Counted from the stretch's first letter, positions 1 through 6,268 are shown. The stretch is DNA of 8,196 nt from JAVBUY01 sp031552735 (GCA_031552735.1 JAVBMF010000067.1:1-8196), one strand, 5' to 3'. Translations and numbers: made by a program. The notes: generated by a model from the sequence alone, not told the origin.

Positions 1-280
1 ACATCGCCTCGCGCGCCACCCGCTCCATGTCGGCCGGGCTCTTCATCGCGCGCGGGTTCAGGAACACGCAGTCCGCGCTCTCCAGCGCGCCGCGCAGGCC
101 GATCTCGGTCAGCGTCGCCGAGCCTCCGCAGGATACGCTGCCCCCCGCCGGAATCATCTCCAGCGCCTTGTTCAACGCTTCTTGCCGCGTCTCGCAGTAG
201 ATGCCCTCGATGTTGCGCCGTCCCCATTCCCCGATCAGTTGCTCCGCCATCAGCTTATTGTAGGTCTGCGTAGGTGTCAT
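1..280 (-). CDS. LUD-domain protein (DUF162, LutC/LldG-like), partial
   Basis: Only the first 93 codons are in the window; the gene continues past the left edge. The start ATG (278-280) has a strong purine-rich ribosome site (AAGGGGG) about seven bases upstream. Visible landmarks are an amphipathic N-terminal helix with YNKLMAEQLIGEW (residues 7-19), a glycine-rich CGGSATLTEIG segment (51-61) and VFLNPRAMKSPADMERVAR (72-90). This order of Gly-Gly-Ser-x-Thr followed by an N-P-R-A segment is typical of the LUD family. Known relatives include LutC of the lactate-oxidising LutABC complex, but many stand-alone clostridial LUD proteins have no proven role, so lactate use is not claimed. No lutA or lutB partner is visible. 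It has its own candidate promoter at 320-325 and is separated from icd by hairpins, so it is probably a separate transcription unit. Confidence 0.85.
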   Translation of the reverse strand, partial: MTPTQTYNKLMAEQLIGEWGRRNIEGIYCETRQEALNKALEMIPAGGSVSCGGSATLTEIGLRGALESADCVFLNPRAMKSPADMERVAREAM

Positions 281-319
281 GGGCGTTCCCCCTTCGCTGT
301 GTTGTCCGTATGCTTCCCC

Positions 320-325
320 ATTATA
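320..325 (-). promoter_or_regulatory. Candidate -10 element for the LUD gene
   Basis: The minus strand reads TATAAT, a perfect sigma-A -10 element, about 40 bases upstream of the LUD start codon. No good -35 is present 16-18 bases upstream; the region is T-rich (CTTTTT) because it is also the T-run of the hairpin at 348-369. The promoter is therefore weak, activator-dependent, or only apparent. Confidence 0.4.
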
Positions 326-347
326 TGGATTTTTGCGCAAAGAAAAA

Positions 348-369
348 GCCTGTTTTTTGCTTGACAGGC
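348..369 (-). terminator. Small terminator-like hairpin upstream of the LUD gene
   Basis: On the minus strand GCCTGT and ACAGGC form a 6-bp stem with a 10-base loop, followed at once by five T residues (343-347). This fits a weak intrinsic terminator for anything read through from the right. It sits where the -35 of the LUD promoter would be, so it could instead be an operator with dyad symmetry. Confidence 0.35.
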
Positions 370-381
370 ATGGTATACTAA

Positions 382-509
382 AGCTGCGCTCGAACAAAAT
401 GCAAATGCATTTTGTTCGGTTGCACGGCTTTCGCCGTGACTCGCTTTGCTCGTGTTGGCAGGACTGTTTTCCTGGCGGAAAACTCCCCGCCCGCCCAGCA
501 TAGCTGCGC
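382..509. repeat. Hairpin cluster bounded by 8-bp direct repeats (MITE-like candidate)
   Basis: The octamer AGCTGCGC occurs at 382-389 and again at 502-509. Between them lie three near-perfect hairpins: 391-418 (13-bp arms starting CGAACAAAATGCA, 2-base centre), 423-438 (CACGGC/GCCGTG around TTTC) and 466-483 (GTTTTCC/GGAAAAC around TGGC). There are no obvious terminal inverted repeats and no coding potential. The octamers could be a target-site duplication around a small inserted element, but 8 bp of match can also occur by chance in GC-rich DNA. Confidence 0.4.
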
Positions 510-522
510 GATACGATCTGAA

Positions 523-548
523 CACGAAGGGGCATCGGCCCCTTCGTG
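523..548. other. Perfect 11-bp hairpin of unknown role
   Basis: CACGAAGGGGC (523-533) and GCCCCTTCGTG (538-548) are perfect inverted repeats around the tetraloop ATCG. No T-run follows on either strand, so it does not look like an intrinsic terminator. It lies 33 bases from the icd terminator. Possible roles are an RNA-processing or stability element or a protein-binding palindrome; nothing in the sequence decides between them. Confidence 0.55.
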
Positions 549-580
549 CATCCCCAAATTTGACAGCCCGCGTTGTTAAG

Positions 581-616
581 AAACAGAGAGCCGCTTGAAA
601 AAGCGGCTCTCTGTTT
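581..616 (-). terminator. Terminator of icd
   Basis: A perfect 16-bp stem (arms 581-596 and 601-616) closes on a 4-base loop. It begins two bases after the icd stop codon on the minus strand and its outer part is T-rich (TTT then CTTAAC). The mirror side ends in TTTGTTT, so it could also stop transcription coming from the left. Confidence 0.8.
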
Positions 617-618
617 GT

Positions 619-1815
619 TTATGCTAGTTTTTCGGCCACTGCCCTCAGGAACGCCTCGCTGGAGAGCCCCTGCGCCTCGCCCTCGAACAGCCCGACCAAA
701 TCCTTGGTCATTTGGCCGCCCTCGATGGTGTCCAGCGTGGCCTTTTCCAGCCGGTCGGCAAAGGCGACCAAGTCAGCCAGCCCATCCAGCTCGCCGCGCT
801 TTTTCAGCGCGCCGGTCCAGGCGAAGATGGTGGCCACCGGGTTGGTGGAGGTTTCCTCGCCCTGCAAGTGCTTATAGTAGTGGCGGGTCACTGTGCCGTG
901 CGCCGCCTCATACTCGTACTTGCCGTCCGGCGACACCAGCACCGAGGTCATCATCGCCAGCGAGCCAAACGCCGTAGCCACCATGTCGCTCATCACGTCG
1001 CCATCGTAGTTCTTGCACGCCCAGACCATGCCGCCCTCCGAGCGGACGATGCGCGCGACGATGTCGTCGATCAGCGTGTAGAAATACTCGATGCCCGCCG
1101 CCTCGAATTTGGCCGCGAACTCGGCGTCATAGATCGCCTGAAACACGTCCTTGAAGTGGTGATCATACGTCTTGGAGATGGTGTCCTTGGTGCCAAACCA
1201 CAAATCCTGCCGCTGGTCCAGCGCGTAGGTGAAGCATGCGCGCGCGAAACTGCCGATGGACTTGTCGGTGTTGTGCACGCCCTGCACGATGCCCGCGCCG
1301 GTAAAGTTGTGGATCAGCTCGCGCCGCTCGGTGCCATCGGCGGCGGTGAAGCACAGCTCCGCCTTGCCCGCGCCGTCGATGCGCAGCTCGGTGTTGCGGT
1401 AGATATCGCCATAGGCGTGGCGCGCGACGGTGATGGGCTTCTTCCACCCGCGCACCACCGGCGAGACGCCCTTGACCACGATCGGCGCGCGGAACACCGT
1501 GCCGTCCAGCATTGCGCGGATGGTGCCGTTGGGGCTCTTCCACATCTGCGAAAGGTTGTATTCCTGCACGCGCTGCGCGTTGGGCGTGATGGTGGCGCAC
1601 TTGACGGCGACGCCCAGCCGCTTGGTGGCCTCGGCGGAGTCGATGGTCACCTGATCGCGCGTGCGCTCGCGGTATTCCAGCCCGAGGTCAAAGTACTCGG
1701 TTTGCAGCGCCACATACGGCGCGATGAGGATTTCCTTGATCATGCGCCACAGGATGCGCGTCATCTCGTCGCCATCCATCTCCACCAGCGGTGTGGTCAT
1801 GCGGATCTTGGTCAT
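619..1815 (-). CDS. icd: NADP-dependent isocitrate dehydrogenase (eukaryote-like homodimeric type)
   Basis: Cytosolic enzyme converting isocitrate and NADP+ to 2-oxoglutarate, CO2 and NADPH. The 398-residue protein aligns over its length with the IDH1/IDH2-type subfamily rather than with the E. coli Icd type. Substrate-site residues visible are Ser94, Asn96 and Arg100 in SPNGTIR, Arg109 in GTVFR, and Arg132 and Tyr139 in RHAYGDIY, with the same numbering as human IDH1 up to that point. Lys210 (GTK), Asp250 (LID), Asp273 and Asp277 (NYDGDVMSD) fit the catalytic and metal-binding positions. Arg311-His312 in HGTVTRHY match the pair that binds the 2'-phosphate of NADP, supporting NADP specificity. 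The ATG at 1815 has an AGGAGG ribosome site seven bases upstream, better than the internal ATG at codon 6. It has its own promoter and terminator, and no other TCA-cycle gene is nearby. Confidence 0.96.
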   Translation of the reverse strand: MTKIRMTTPLVEMDGDEMTRILWRMIKEILIAPYVALQTEYFDLGLEYRERTRDQVTIDSAEATKRLGVAVKCATITPNAQRVQEYNLSQMWKSPNGTIRAMLDGTVFRAPIVVKGVSPVVRGWKKPITVARHAYGDIYRNTELRIDGAGKAELCFTAADGTERRELIHNFTGAGIVQGVHNTDKSIGSFARACFTYALDQRQDLWFGTKDTISKTYDHHFKDVFQAIYDAEFAAKFEAAGIEYFYTLIDDIVARIVRSEGGMVWACKNYDGDVMSDMVATAFGSLAMMTSVLVSPDGKYEYEAAHGTVTRHYYKHLQGEETSTNPVATIFAWTGALKKRGELDGLADLVAFADRLEKATLDTIEGGQMTKDLVGLFEGEAQGLSSEAFLRAVAEKLA

Positions 1816-1864
1816 GGGGTGTCCTCCTCATCGTCTGCACGCGATTTATTGTTGAATTTTTCCT

Positions 1865-1893
1865 ATTGTACCGCAAAAGCGGCGCGGGTGCAA
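1865..1893 (-). promoter_or_regulatory. Candidate sigma-A promoter of icd
   Basis: The minus strand has -35 TTGCAC (1888-1893), a 17-base spacer and -10 TACAAT (1865-1870), leaving a leader of about 40 bases to the AGGAGG site of icd. The -10 region shares the 12-mer GCGGTACAATAG with the promoter of the secreted-protein gene at 6213-6241. A short CCGC-AAAA-GCGG dyad lies in the spacer. Confidence 0.6.
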
Positions 1894-1911
1894 GAAGAAG
1901 CGCCCGCAAGC

Positions 1912-1950
1912 AAGATTCCCCGCCGGGCAATGATTGCGGCGAGGAATCTT
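1912..1950 (-). terminator. Probable terminator of ftsK
   Basis: Arms 1912-1924 and 1938-1950 form a 13-bp stem; the only mismatch becomes a G-U pair in RNA from the minus strand. The hairpin begins six bases after the ftsK stop codon. The following minus-strand sequence is only modestly T-rich, so termination may be partial. In the plus direction the flank (CTTTATTT) is richer in T. Confidence 0.55.
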
Positions 1951-1956
1951 CTTTAT

Positions 1957-4851
1957 TTACTCCATCTCAAACATCCGCTTATACTCCTCGCGCGTAATCA
2001 GCACCTGTCGGGGCTTCGCGCCCTCGGCCTGCGCCACGATGCCGCGCCGCGCCATCTCGTCGATCAAGCGACCGGCGCGCGCGTAGCCCACGCGCAGGCG
2101 GCGTTGCAGCATGCTGATCGACGCCTGGCCGCTCTCGACCGCCATTTCCACCGCGTCGGCCAGATACTCGTCGAATACCTCCTCAGCATCGCTGGCGCCT
2201 CCGCCCGGCGTCTGGTTGGCGTCCACCGACTCGATGTACTCGATCACGTCCTCGCTATACTCGGTGCTGTGGCGCTTCTTGACGTACTCCACGACCTTCG
2301 ACACCTCATCGTCGGACACAAAGCAGCCCTGCACGCGCGTCGGCTTGTTGGTGCCCGAGGGCGCGTAGAGCATGTCGCCCTTGCCCAGCAGCTTCTCCGC
2401 GCCTGCGCCATCCAGAATGGTGCGGCTATCCACCTGCGAGGACACCGCGAAGGCGATGCGCGAGGGGATGTTGGCCTTGATGACGCCGGTGATGACATTG
2501 ACCGACGGACGCTGGGTGGCGATGACCAAGTGAATGCCCGCCGCGCGCGCCAACTGCGCCAGTCGGCAGATGGACTCCTCGACCTCGCCGGGGGCGACCA
2601 TCATCAGGTCGGCCAGCTCGTCGATGATGACCACGATTTGCGGCATCATCTCTTCATCGGGCTGCAAATTGGCGTTGAAGCCCCTGATATCGCGCACGCC
2701 GCGCTCGGCAAATTTCTTGTATCGCTGCTCCATCTCGCTGACCGCCCAGCTCAGCGCGCCCGCGGCCTTCTTCGGGTCGGTGACCACCGGCAGCAGCAGG
2801 TGCGGAATGCCGTTGTAGACGCTCAGCTCGACCACCTTGGGATCGACCAGAATCATGCGCACCTGCTCCGGCGAGGAGCGGAAGATCATGCTGGAGATCA
2901 GCGTGTTGATGCACACCGACTTGCCCGAGCCGGTCGCGCCCGCGATCAGCACGTGCGGCATCTTGGCCAGATCGGCAATGATGCGCCGCCCGGCGATGTC
3001 CTTGCCCAGCGCGCAGGACAGCGGCGAGGTCTGCTTGTCCATGTCGTCGCTGTCCAGCACTTCACGCAGCGTGACGGTAGCGATGCTCTCATTGGGAATC
3101 TCGACGCCCACCGCCGGTTTGCCGGGGATCGGCGCCTCGATGCGCACCCCGGCGGACGCCATGTTCAGCGCGATGTCATCGACCAGACCGACGATGCGCG
3201 ATACCTTGACGCCAGGCGCGGGCTTGAGCTCATAGCGCGTGATGGCCGGGCCATGCGTGATGTTTTCCATCGTCGCCTGAATGCCAAAGCTGGCCAGCGT
3301 CTCAATCAGCTTGCGCGCGTTGGCGGCGTCGCTGGCGCGCGTATCGACGGCGGCGCGGCGCTCCGGCGCTTTGAGCAGGTTCATCGGCGGATAGCGATAG
3401 GGCTCGATCTCCGGCTCGGGCTCGGCCTTTGCGCTGGAAAATTGCAGCGGCGTTTCGTCTAGGCGGCGCTCGCGCGGCGGCGGCTCAACTGACGCCGCCG
3501 GTTGGTAGGGCGTGGCAGGCGTCTGCGGCGCGCTGTCGCGGTGCGTGGCAACGCGGCGCGGCTTGTGCGCGGGCTGAATGGGCGCTTCGTCGGGCCCCTC
3601 GTCATCCCAGTCATAGCTGGCCACCGGCAGTTCGTCCTGCGGCCCATCTTGCGGCTCGTCCCGCAGCGGCATCGCGTCGATGGGCACGCGCTTTTTGCGC
3701 AGCGAGTCGCTCGGCGGTGCCCAATCGTCCTGCGCAAAGGGCGTCACGTCCTCGATATACAGCCCGCCGGTGGGCGGCGCGGCGCGGCGGGCCTGCGCGG
3801 CCTGCGCGGCCTGCGCGCGGATCGGCTCGGGGCGCGCCTTGCCAGAAACAATGTCCTCCACATACAGCGAGCCGGGCGTCGAAGCGCGCAGGAACTGTCC
3901 CTGCTGGCGCAACTGCTGCTTTTGCTGCTGCTCCTCCCAGTCGTCCTGCGGCTTGCGCCGCTGCTTGCGCGCGGGCGGCTCTTCGGGGGCATAGTCATGG
4001 CCGGGCAGGTCGTAGTCCTCGCCGTCGCCCAGATCGTCCGGGTCAAGTACCGGCACACGCTTGCCTCTGCCGCGCGGCGCGGGCGCAGGCTCGGGCTCCA
4101 CCTCGCGGATGGTCGAGCGCTTGCTCTTCGGGCGCGGCGGGGGTTCGTCATAGAGCAGCGCCTCTTCCTCCAGCAGCGCCAGCCGCTTTTGTTCGGCGCG
4201 CTCGGCACGCTCGGCGGCGCGTTGCTCGCGGTTTTCGGCCATGATCTCCTTGCGCTCCGCCCACCAGTCGCCCATCACGCCGCCGGTGCCGTCGAACGAC
4301 ACGCCGGTCAGGATGACCAGATCGGTGATGATCAGCACCGCCAGCAGCAGAATCGCGCCCCACATATCCAGAAAGGTGTACAGCGGCGCGGCCAGCAACG
4401 CGCCCAATACGCCACCGCCGCTGCCGGTCACGCTGCTGGTCTGCCAGCTATACTGCAAGAAGCGCAGGTAGCTGTTCGGGTCCCCGGTCTGCGCGTTCAT
4501 CTGCATGCGCACCTGCTCGATGCTGAACAGGTGGATCAGCGTCAGCACCAGAAAATACAGCACCACCACGCACCACACGCGCTTATGATCCACCGTGCGC
4601 TTGCCGGAAAAGACCAGCATGCCGCCGATCAGGCAAAACAGCGCGGGCGTCAGCAGGCACAGCGCGCCGGACAGTCCCTGCAATACCTCGCGGCTGTATA
4701 CGATGAACGGCGCGCGCGAGTTCATCAATTGGCACGCAAACAACAGGCCGCCCAGACCGAGCATGAACAGCCCCAGCACGGTGCGCGACATGCGCTCCTC
4801 GGCGGTTGGTTTGCGCGTGCGCGCGCTTTTGCTTCTTGCGTTGGTCGCCAT
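1957..4851 (-). CDS. ftsK: DNA translocase FtsK/SpoIIIE
   Basis: Membrane-anchored, septum-located ATP-driven pump that moves chromosomal DNA during division or sporulation. The 964-residue protein has hydrophobic segments at about 23-43, 57-82, 92-111 and 147-182 (4-5 helices), then a long charged, Pro/Gln-rich linker (about 200-490). The alpha domain (about 505-600) is followed by the RecA-like beta motor with Walker A GATGSGKS (638-645), Walker B VVIIDELADL (740-749) and IATQRPSVNVITG (777-789). The winged-helix gamma domain ends the protein (about 890-964, with SMLQRRLRVGYARAGRLIDE at 913-932), which in the family reads polar DNA motifs (KOPS/SRS). All motor motifs are intact. The ATG at 4851 has GGGGAGG five bases upstream. 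It has its own promoter carrying a possible LexA site and an overlapping terminator. Sequence alone does not separate division FtsK from sporulation SpoIIIE; nearby dpaAB slightly favours a SpoIIIE-like role. Confidence 0.96.
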   Translation of the reverse strand: MATNARSKSARTRKPTAEERMSRTVLGLFMLGLGGLLFACQLMNSRAPFIVYSREVLQGLSGALCLLTPALFCLIGGMLVFSGKRTVDHKRVWCVVVLYFLVLTLIHLFSIEQVRMQMNAQTGDPNSYLRFLQYSWQTSSVTGSGGGVLGALLAAPLYTFLDMWGAILLLAVLIITDLVILTGVSFDGTGGVMGDWWAERKEIMAENREQRAAERAERAEQKRLALLEEEALLYDEPPPRPKSKRSTIREVEPEPAPAPRGRGKRVPVLDPDDLGDGEDYDLPGHDYAPEEPPARKQRRKPQDDWEEQQQKQQLRQQGQFLRASTPGSLYVEDIVSGKARPEPIRAQAAQAAQARRAAPPTGGLYIEDVTPFAQDDWAPPSDSLRKKRVPIDAMPLRDEPQDGPQDELPVASYDWDDEGPDEAPIQPAHKPRRVATHRDSAPQTPATPYQPAASVEPPPRERRLDETPLQFSSAKAEPEPEIEPYRYPPMNLLKAPERRAAVDTRASDAANARKLIETLASFGIQATMENITHGPAITRYELKPAPGVKVSRIVGLVDDIALNMASAGVRIEAPIPGKPAVGVEIPNESIATVTLREVLDSDDMDKQTSPLSCALGKDIAGRRIIADLAKMPHVLIAGATGSGKSVCINTLISSMIFRSSPEQVRMILVDPKVVELSVYNGIPHLLLPVVTDPKKAAGALSWAVSEMEQRYKKFAERGVRDIRGFNANLQPDEEMMPQIVVIIDELADLMMVAPGEVEESICRLAQLARAAGIHLVIATQRPSVNVITGVIKANIPSRIAFAVSSQVDSRTILDGAGAEKLLGKGDMLYAPSGTNKPTRVQGCFVSDDEVSKVVEYVKKRHSTEYSEDVIEYIESVDANQTPGGGASDAEEVFDEYLADAVEMAVESGQASISMLQRRLRVGYARAGRLIDEMARRGIVAQAEGAKPRQVLITREEYKRMFEME
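3791..3817 (-). repeat. Three tandem 9-bp repeats in the ftsK linker
   Basis: GCCTGCGCG is present three times without interruption and encodes the Gln-Ala-Ala repeats at about residues 346-354 of the FtsK linker. As an in-frame 9-bp unit it could change copy number by replication slippage without breaking the reading frame. Confidence 0.85.
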
Positions 4852-4892
4852 GATTGCCTCCCCGAATCGCGATAAAAATCGTAAAAATGTGT

Positions 4893-4927
4893 AAAAAACA
4901 GTTCGCCGGTAGATATGACCGACGAAC
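4893..4927 (-). terminator. Intrinsic terminator between the secreted-protein gene and ftsK
   Basis: Arms 4918-4927 and 4901-4910 form a 10-bp stem on the minus strand (one G-U pair in RNA) with a 7-base loop. TG and then six T residues follow (4893-4898). It lies about 48 bases after the stop of the upstream secreted-protein gene and fits its terminator. The predicted ftsK start site lies inside its first arm, so ftsK transcripts would carry only part of the stem. Confidence 0.7.
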
Positions 4928-4928
4928 C

Positions 4929-4957
4929 ATTATAACATGAAAACGCATGTTCGTAAA
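4929..4957 (-). promoter_or_regulatory. Sigma-A promoter of ftsK
   Basis: The minus strand has -35 TTTACG (4952-4957), a 17-base spacer and a perfect -10 TATAAT (4929-4934). The expected start is near 4922, about 70 bases before the ATG. The spacer contains a 6-bp dyad (AACATG/CATGTT, 4934-4951) that overlaps the LexA-like site described separately. Confidence 0.75.
4939..4953 (-). promoter_or_regulatory. Candidate LexA (SOS) box in the ftsK promoter
   Basis: Minus-strand bases 4953 to 4940 read CGAACATGCGTTTT. The Bacillus LexA/DinR consensus is CGAACRNRYGTTYC; thirteen of fourteen positions fit, and only the last (T for C) differs. The site lies between the -35 and -10 elements, where a bound repressor would block RNA polymerase. 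E. coli ftsK is SOS-inducible (dinH); control of this gene by LexA is an inference. Confidence 0.5.
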
Positions 4958-4974
4958 TACAGAAAGATTGTTGA

Positions 4975-6156
4975 CTATTGTAGCTTTTTGCGCAGAATCA
5001 TCTGCACGATAGTGCCGGTTTGGTCGGCGTGCAGCACCAGTTGATTGTCCCCCGCCTCGTACAGATAGCTGTCGCCCGGCGTCATCAGGTCGTCCTGCGC
5101 CCGCTGCTGATCCACGGTGTCGTAGCCGTCCGGCTGACCCAGCAGCGCGGACACGTCGTCCAGCGTGCTGTGCCCCGGCCGGATGCCGTACAGGTCGATG
5201 TGGGCGGCGCGGATGGCCTGCACCGGATCGGGCGGCTCCACACCGTCCGCATACAGCGGGCATTCCAGCGAAACATCCTGCATCAGCGGATCGGCGAACA
5301 GGTACAGCTCGCTGGTGGTGGTATGGTCCGGGTCGTCCATCGGGCGATAGGCCCCCGCGTCCTTTTCCAGACTCATGCCCAGCTTGACCGGCACGCCGGG
5401 CAGCGTTCCGGCGGCGATATCCTCGCGCAGTTGCCGCGCGGGGTCGTCCGTCTTGGTCTGGGCCAGCAGCGGCGCGATCAGCGGGCTGTCGGCCTTGAGA
5501 TACGGCTCCAGCTGATAATAGTAGAACAGATGCGTGCCGCCCTCGCCGGTCAGCAGCGCGTACTGCGTGTTGGGATAGTAGACCACCAGCCCTTTGTCGC
5601 ACAGCGCGAAGCTGTCGCGCGGCATGGGCAGGATGTCGCGATACTCCAGATAGGGATTGAGCGGGTTGTCCGCCAGCGCGGTGCTCATCATTTCCTCCAT
5701 CGCCTGTACCGCTTGCTCCACGTCGGTGAACAGATCGCCCAGCACAAAGGGCATGCCGGTTTCCAGATCGTAATTAAAGGTCGCGTATCGCTGGCCAAAC
5801 TCGCCGCCGGGCAACTCGCCCTGCGTCGAGACGACCACCGACAGCACGCGACCATTCAAAAATGAGCTGTCCGACATGTGGATGCCTTCGCCGTCAGCGC
5901 CCCAGGTCTTGGCGCGCGCCAAGATAATCATCGCGTCGTCCATATCGAGCTTCGCGCGCATCTGGTCGTTGATGCGCCCCTGAATGATCGGGTCGGGATG
6001 GCCCACAAGCTTCGGCAGCGCCACATTGCTGTCGTTTTGCTCGTGGTTTTCGATTTCAATGCGCGCCTGGCTCAAATCCATTTCGGCCAGCGCGACGCCC
6101 GCCAACAAAGCGCATGCCAGCAGCATCGCCAGCCATACAGTTCCCTTGCGCATCAT
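4975..6156 (-). CDS. Secreted DUF3298/RsiV-like protein with a C-terminal BamE-like domain
   Basis: Exported protein of unknown exact function, 393 residues from the chosen start. Residues 1-24 are a signal peptide: basic MMRKG, a hydrophobic core, and a type I peptidase site VALA before Glu25. No lipobox is seen at that site. Residues 40-225 resemble the DUF4163/DUF3298 module of RsiV and PdaC: IIQGRINDQM (57-66), then FNYDLETGMPFVLGDLFTD (127-145) and GLVVYYPNTQYA (189-200). Residues 324-390 (GIRPGHSTLDDVSALLGQPD, then a beta-rich end) resemble the small BamE-like fold, but this is weaker. No anti-sigma region, membrane anchor or catalytic NodB domain is present, so it is neither full RsiV nor PdaC. 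A TTG at 6174 extends the frame, but AAAGGTG seven bases before the ATG at 6156 favours the shorter form; 6153 is also possible. It has its own strong promoter. Confidence 0.75.
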   Translation of the reverse strand: MMRKGTVWLAMLLACALLAGVALAEMDLSQARIEIENHEQNDSNVALPKLVGHPDPIIQGRINDQMRAKLDMDDAMIILARAKTWGADGEGIHMSDSSFLNGRVLSVVVSTQGELPGGEFGQRYATFNYDLETGMPFVLGDLFTDVEQAVQAMEEMMSTALADNPLNPYLEYRDILPMPRDSFALCDKGLVVYYPNTQYALLTGEGGTHLFYYYQLEPYLKADSPLIAPLLAQTKTDDPARQLREDIAAGTLPGVPVKLGMSLEKDAGAYRPMDDPDHTTTSELYLFADPLMQDVSLECPLYADGVEPPDPVQAIRAAHIDLYGIRPGHSTLDDVSALLGQPDGYDTVDQQRAQDDLMTPGDSYLYEAGDNQLVLHADQTGTIVQMILRKKLQ

Positions 6157-6212
6157 CCTCCGCCACCTTTCCAAATCGTTGCGCAGATTGGTTTCCTCGA
6201 TTGATCTTTTCT

Positions 6213-6241
6213 ATTGTACCGCGCGCCGCGCCGGTTGTAAA
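6213..6241 (-). promoter_or_regulatory. Sigma-A promoter of the secreted-protein gene
   Basis: The minus strand has -35 TTTACA (6236-6241), a 17-base very GC-rich spacer and -10 TACAAT (6213-6218); each hexamer fits five of six consensus bases. The leader to the ATG at 6156 is about 50 bases. It lies just downstream of the dpaAB terminator, making this gene a separate unit. Confidence 0.75.
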
Positions 6242-6268
6242 GCGAACGGCCTGTCCACAGCGGGCAGC

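Larger units (their letters stand above)
281..580. other. 300-bp intergenic region without a gene
   Basis: No convincing reading frame with a ribosome site was found on either strand. The stretch holds the LUD gene leader and probable promoter (281-330), a small terminator-like hairpin (348-369), a cluster of three hairpins bounded by 8-bp direct repeats (382-509) and one perfect 11-bp hairpin (523-548). It is the most structured non-coding DNA in the left half of the window. Confidence 0.7.

Noticed and set aside
361..378. TTGACA followed by TATACT on the plus strand as a promoter
   Set aside because: Only 7 bases separate the two hexamers, far short of the 16-18 needed, and no gene follows on the plus strand.
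391..418. The CGAAC...GTTCG palindrome as a LexA site
   Set aside because: The half-sites are 18 bases apart instead of 4, so it does not fit the LexA spacing; it is better described as a hairpin.
712..3462. A very long open frame (over 900 codons) on the plus strand opposite icd and ftsK
   Set aside because: It runs antisense through two well-supported genes, its product is rich in Arg, His, Ala and Asp of the kind produced by reverse reading of GC-rich codons, and it matches no family. It is a shadow of minus-strand codon use.
3502..4875. A 457-codon plus-strand frame opposite the 5' part of ftsK
   Set aside because: Low-complexity Arg/Ala/Gln/Leu product, antisense to the ftsK linker and membrane region, with no ribosome site or recognisable domain.
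5020..5865. A 281-codon plus-strand frame opposite the secreted-protein gene
   Set aside because: Antisense shadow; the minus-strand frame has a signal peptide, promoter and family motifs, and this one has none.
6251..6259. CTGTCCACA as a DnaA box
   Set aside because: A single imperfect match to TTATCCACA without a cluster or an origin-type context.
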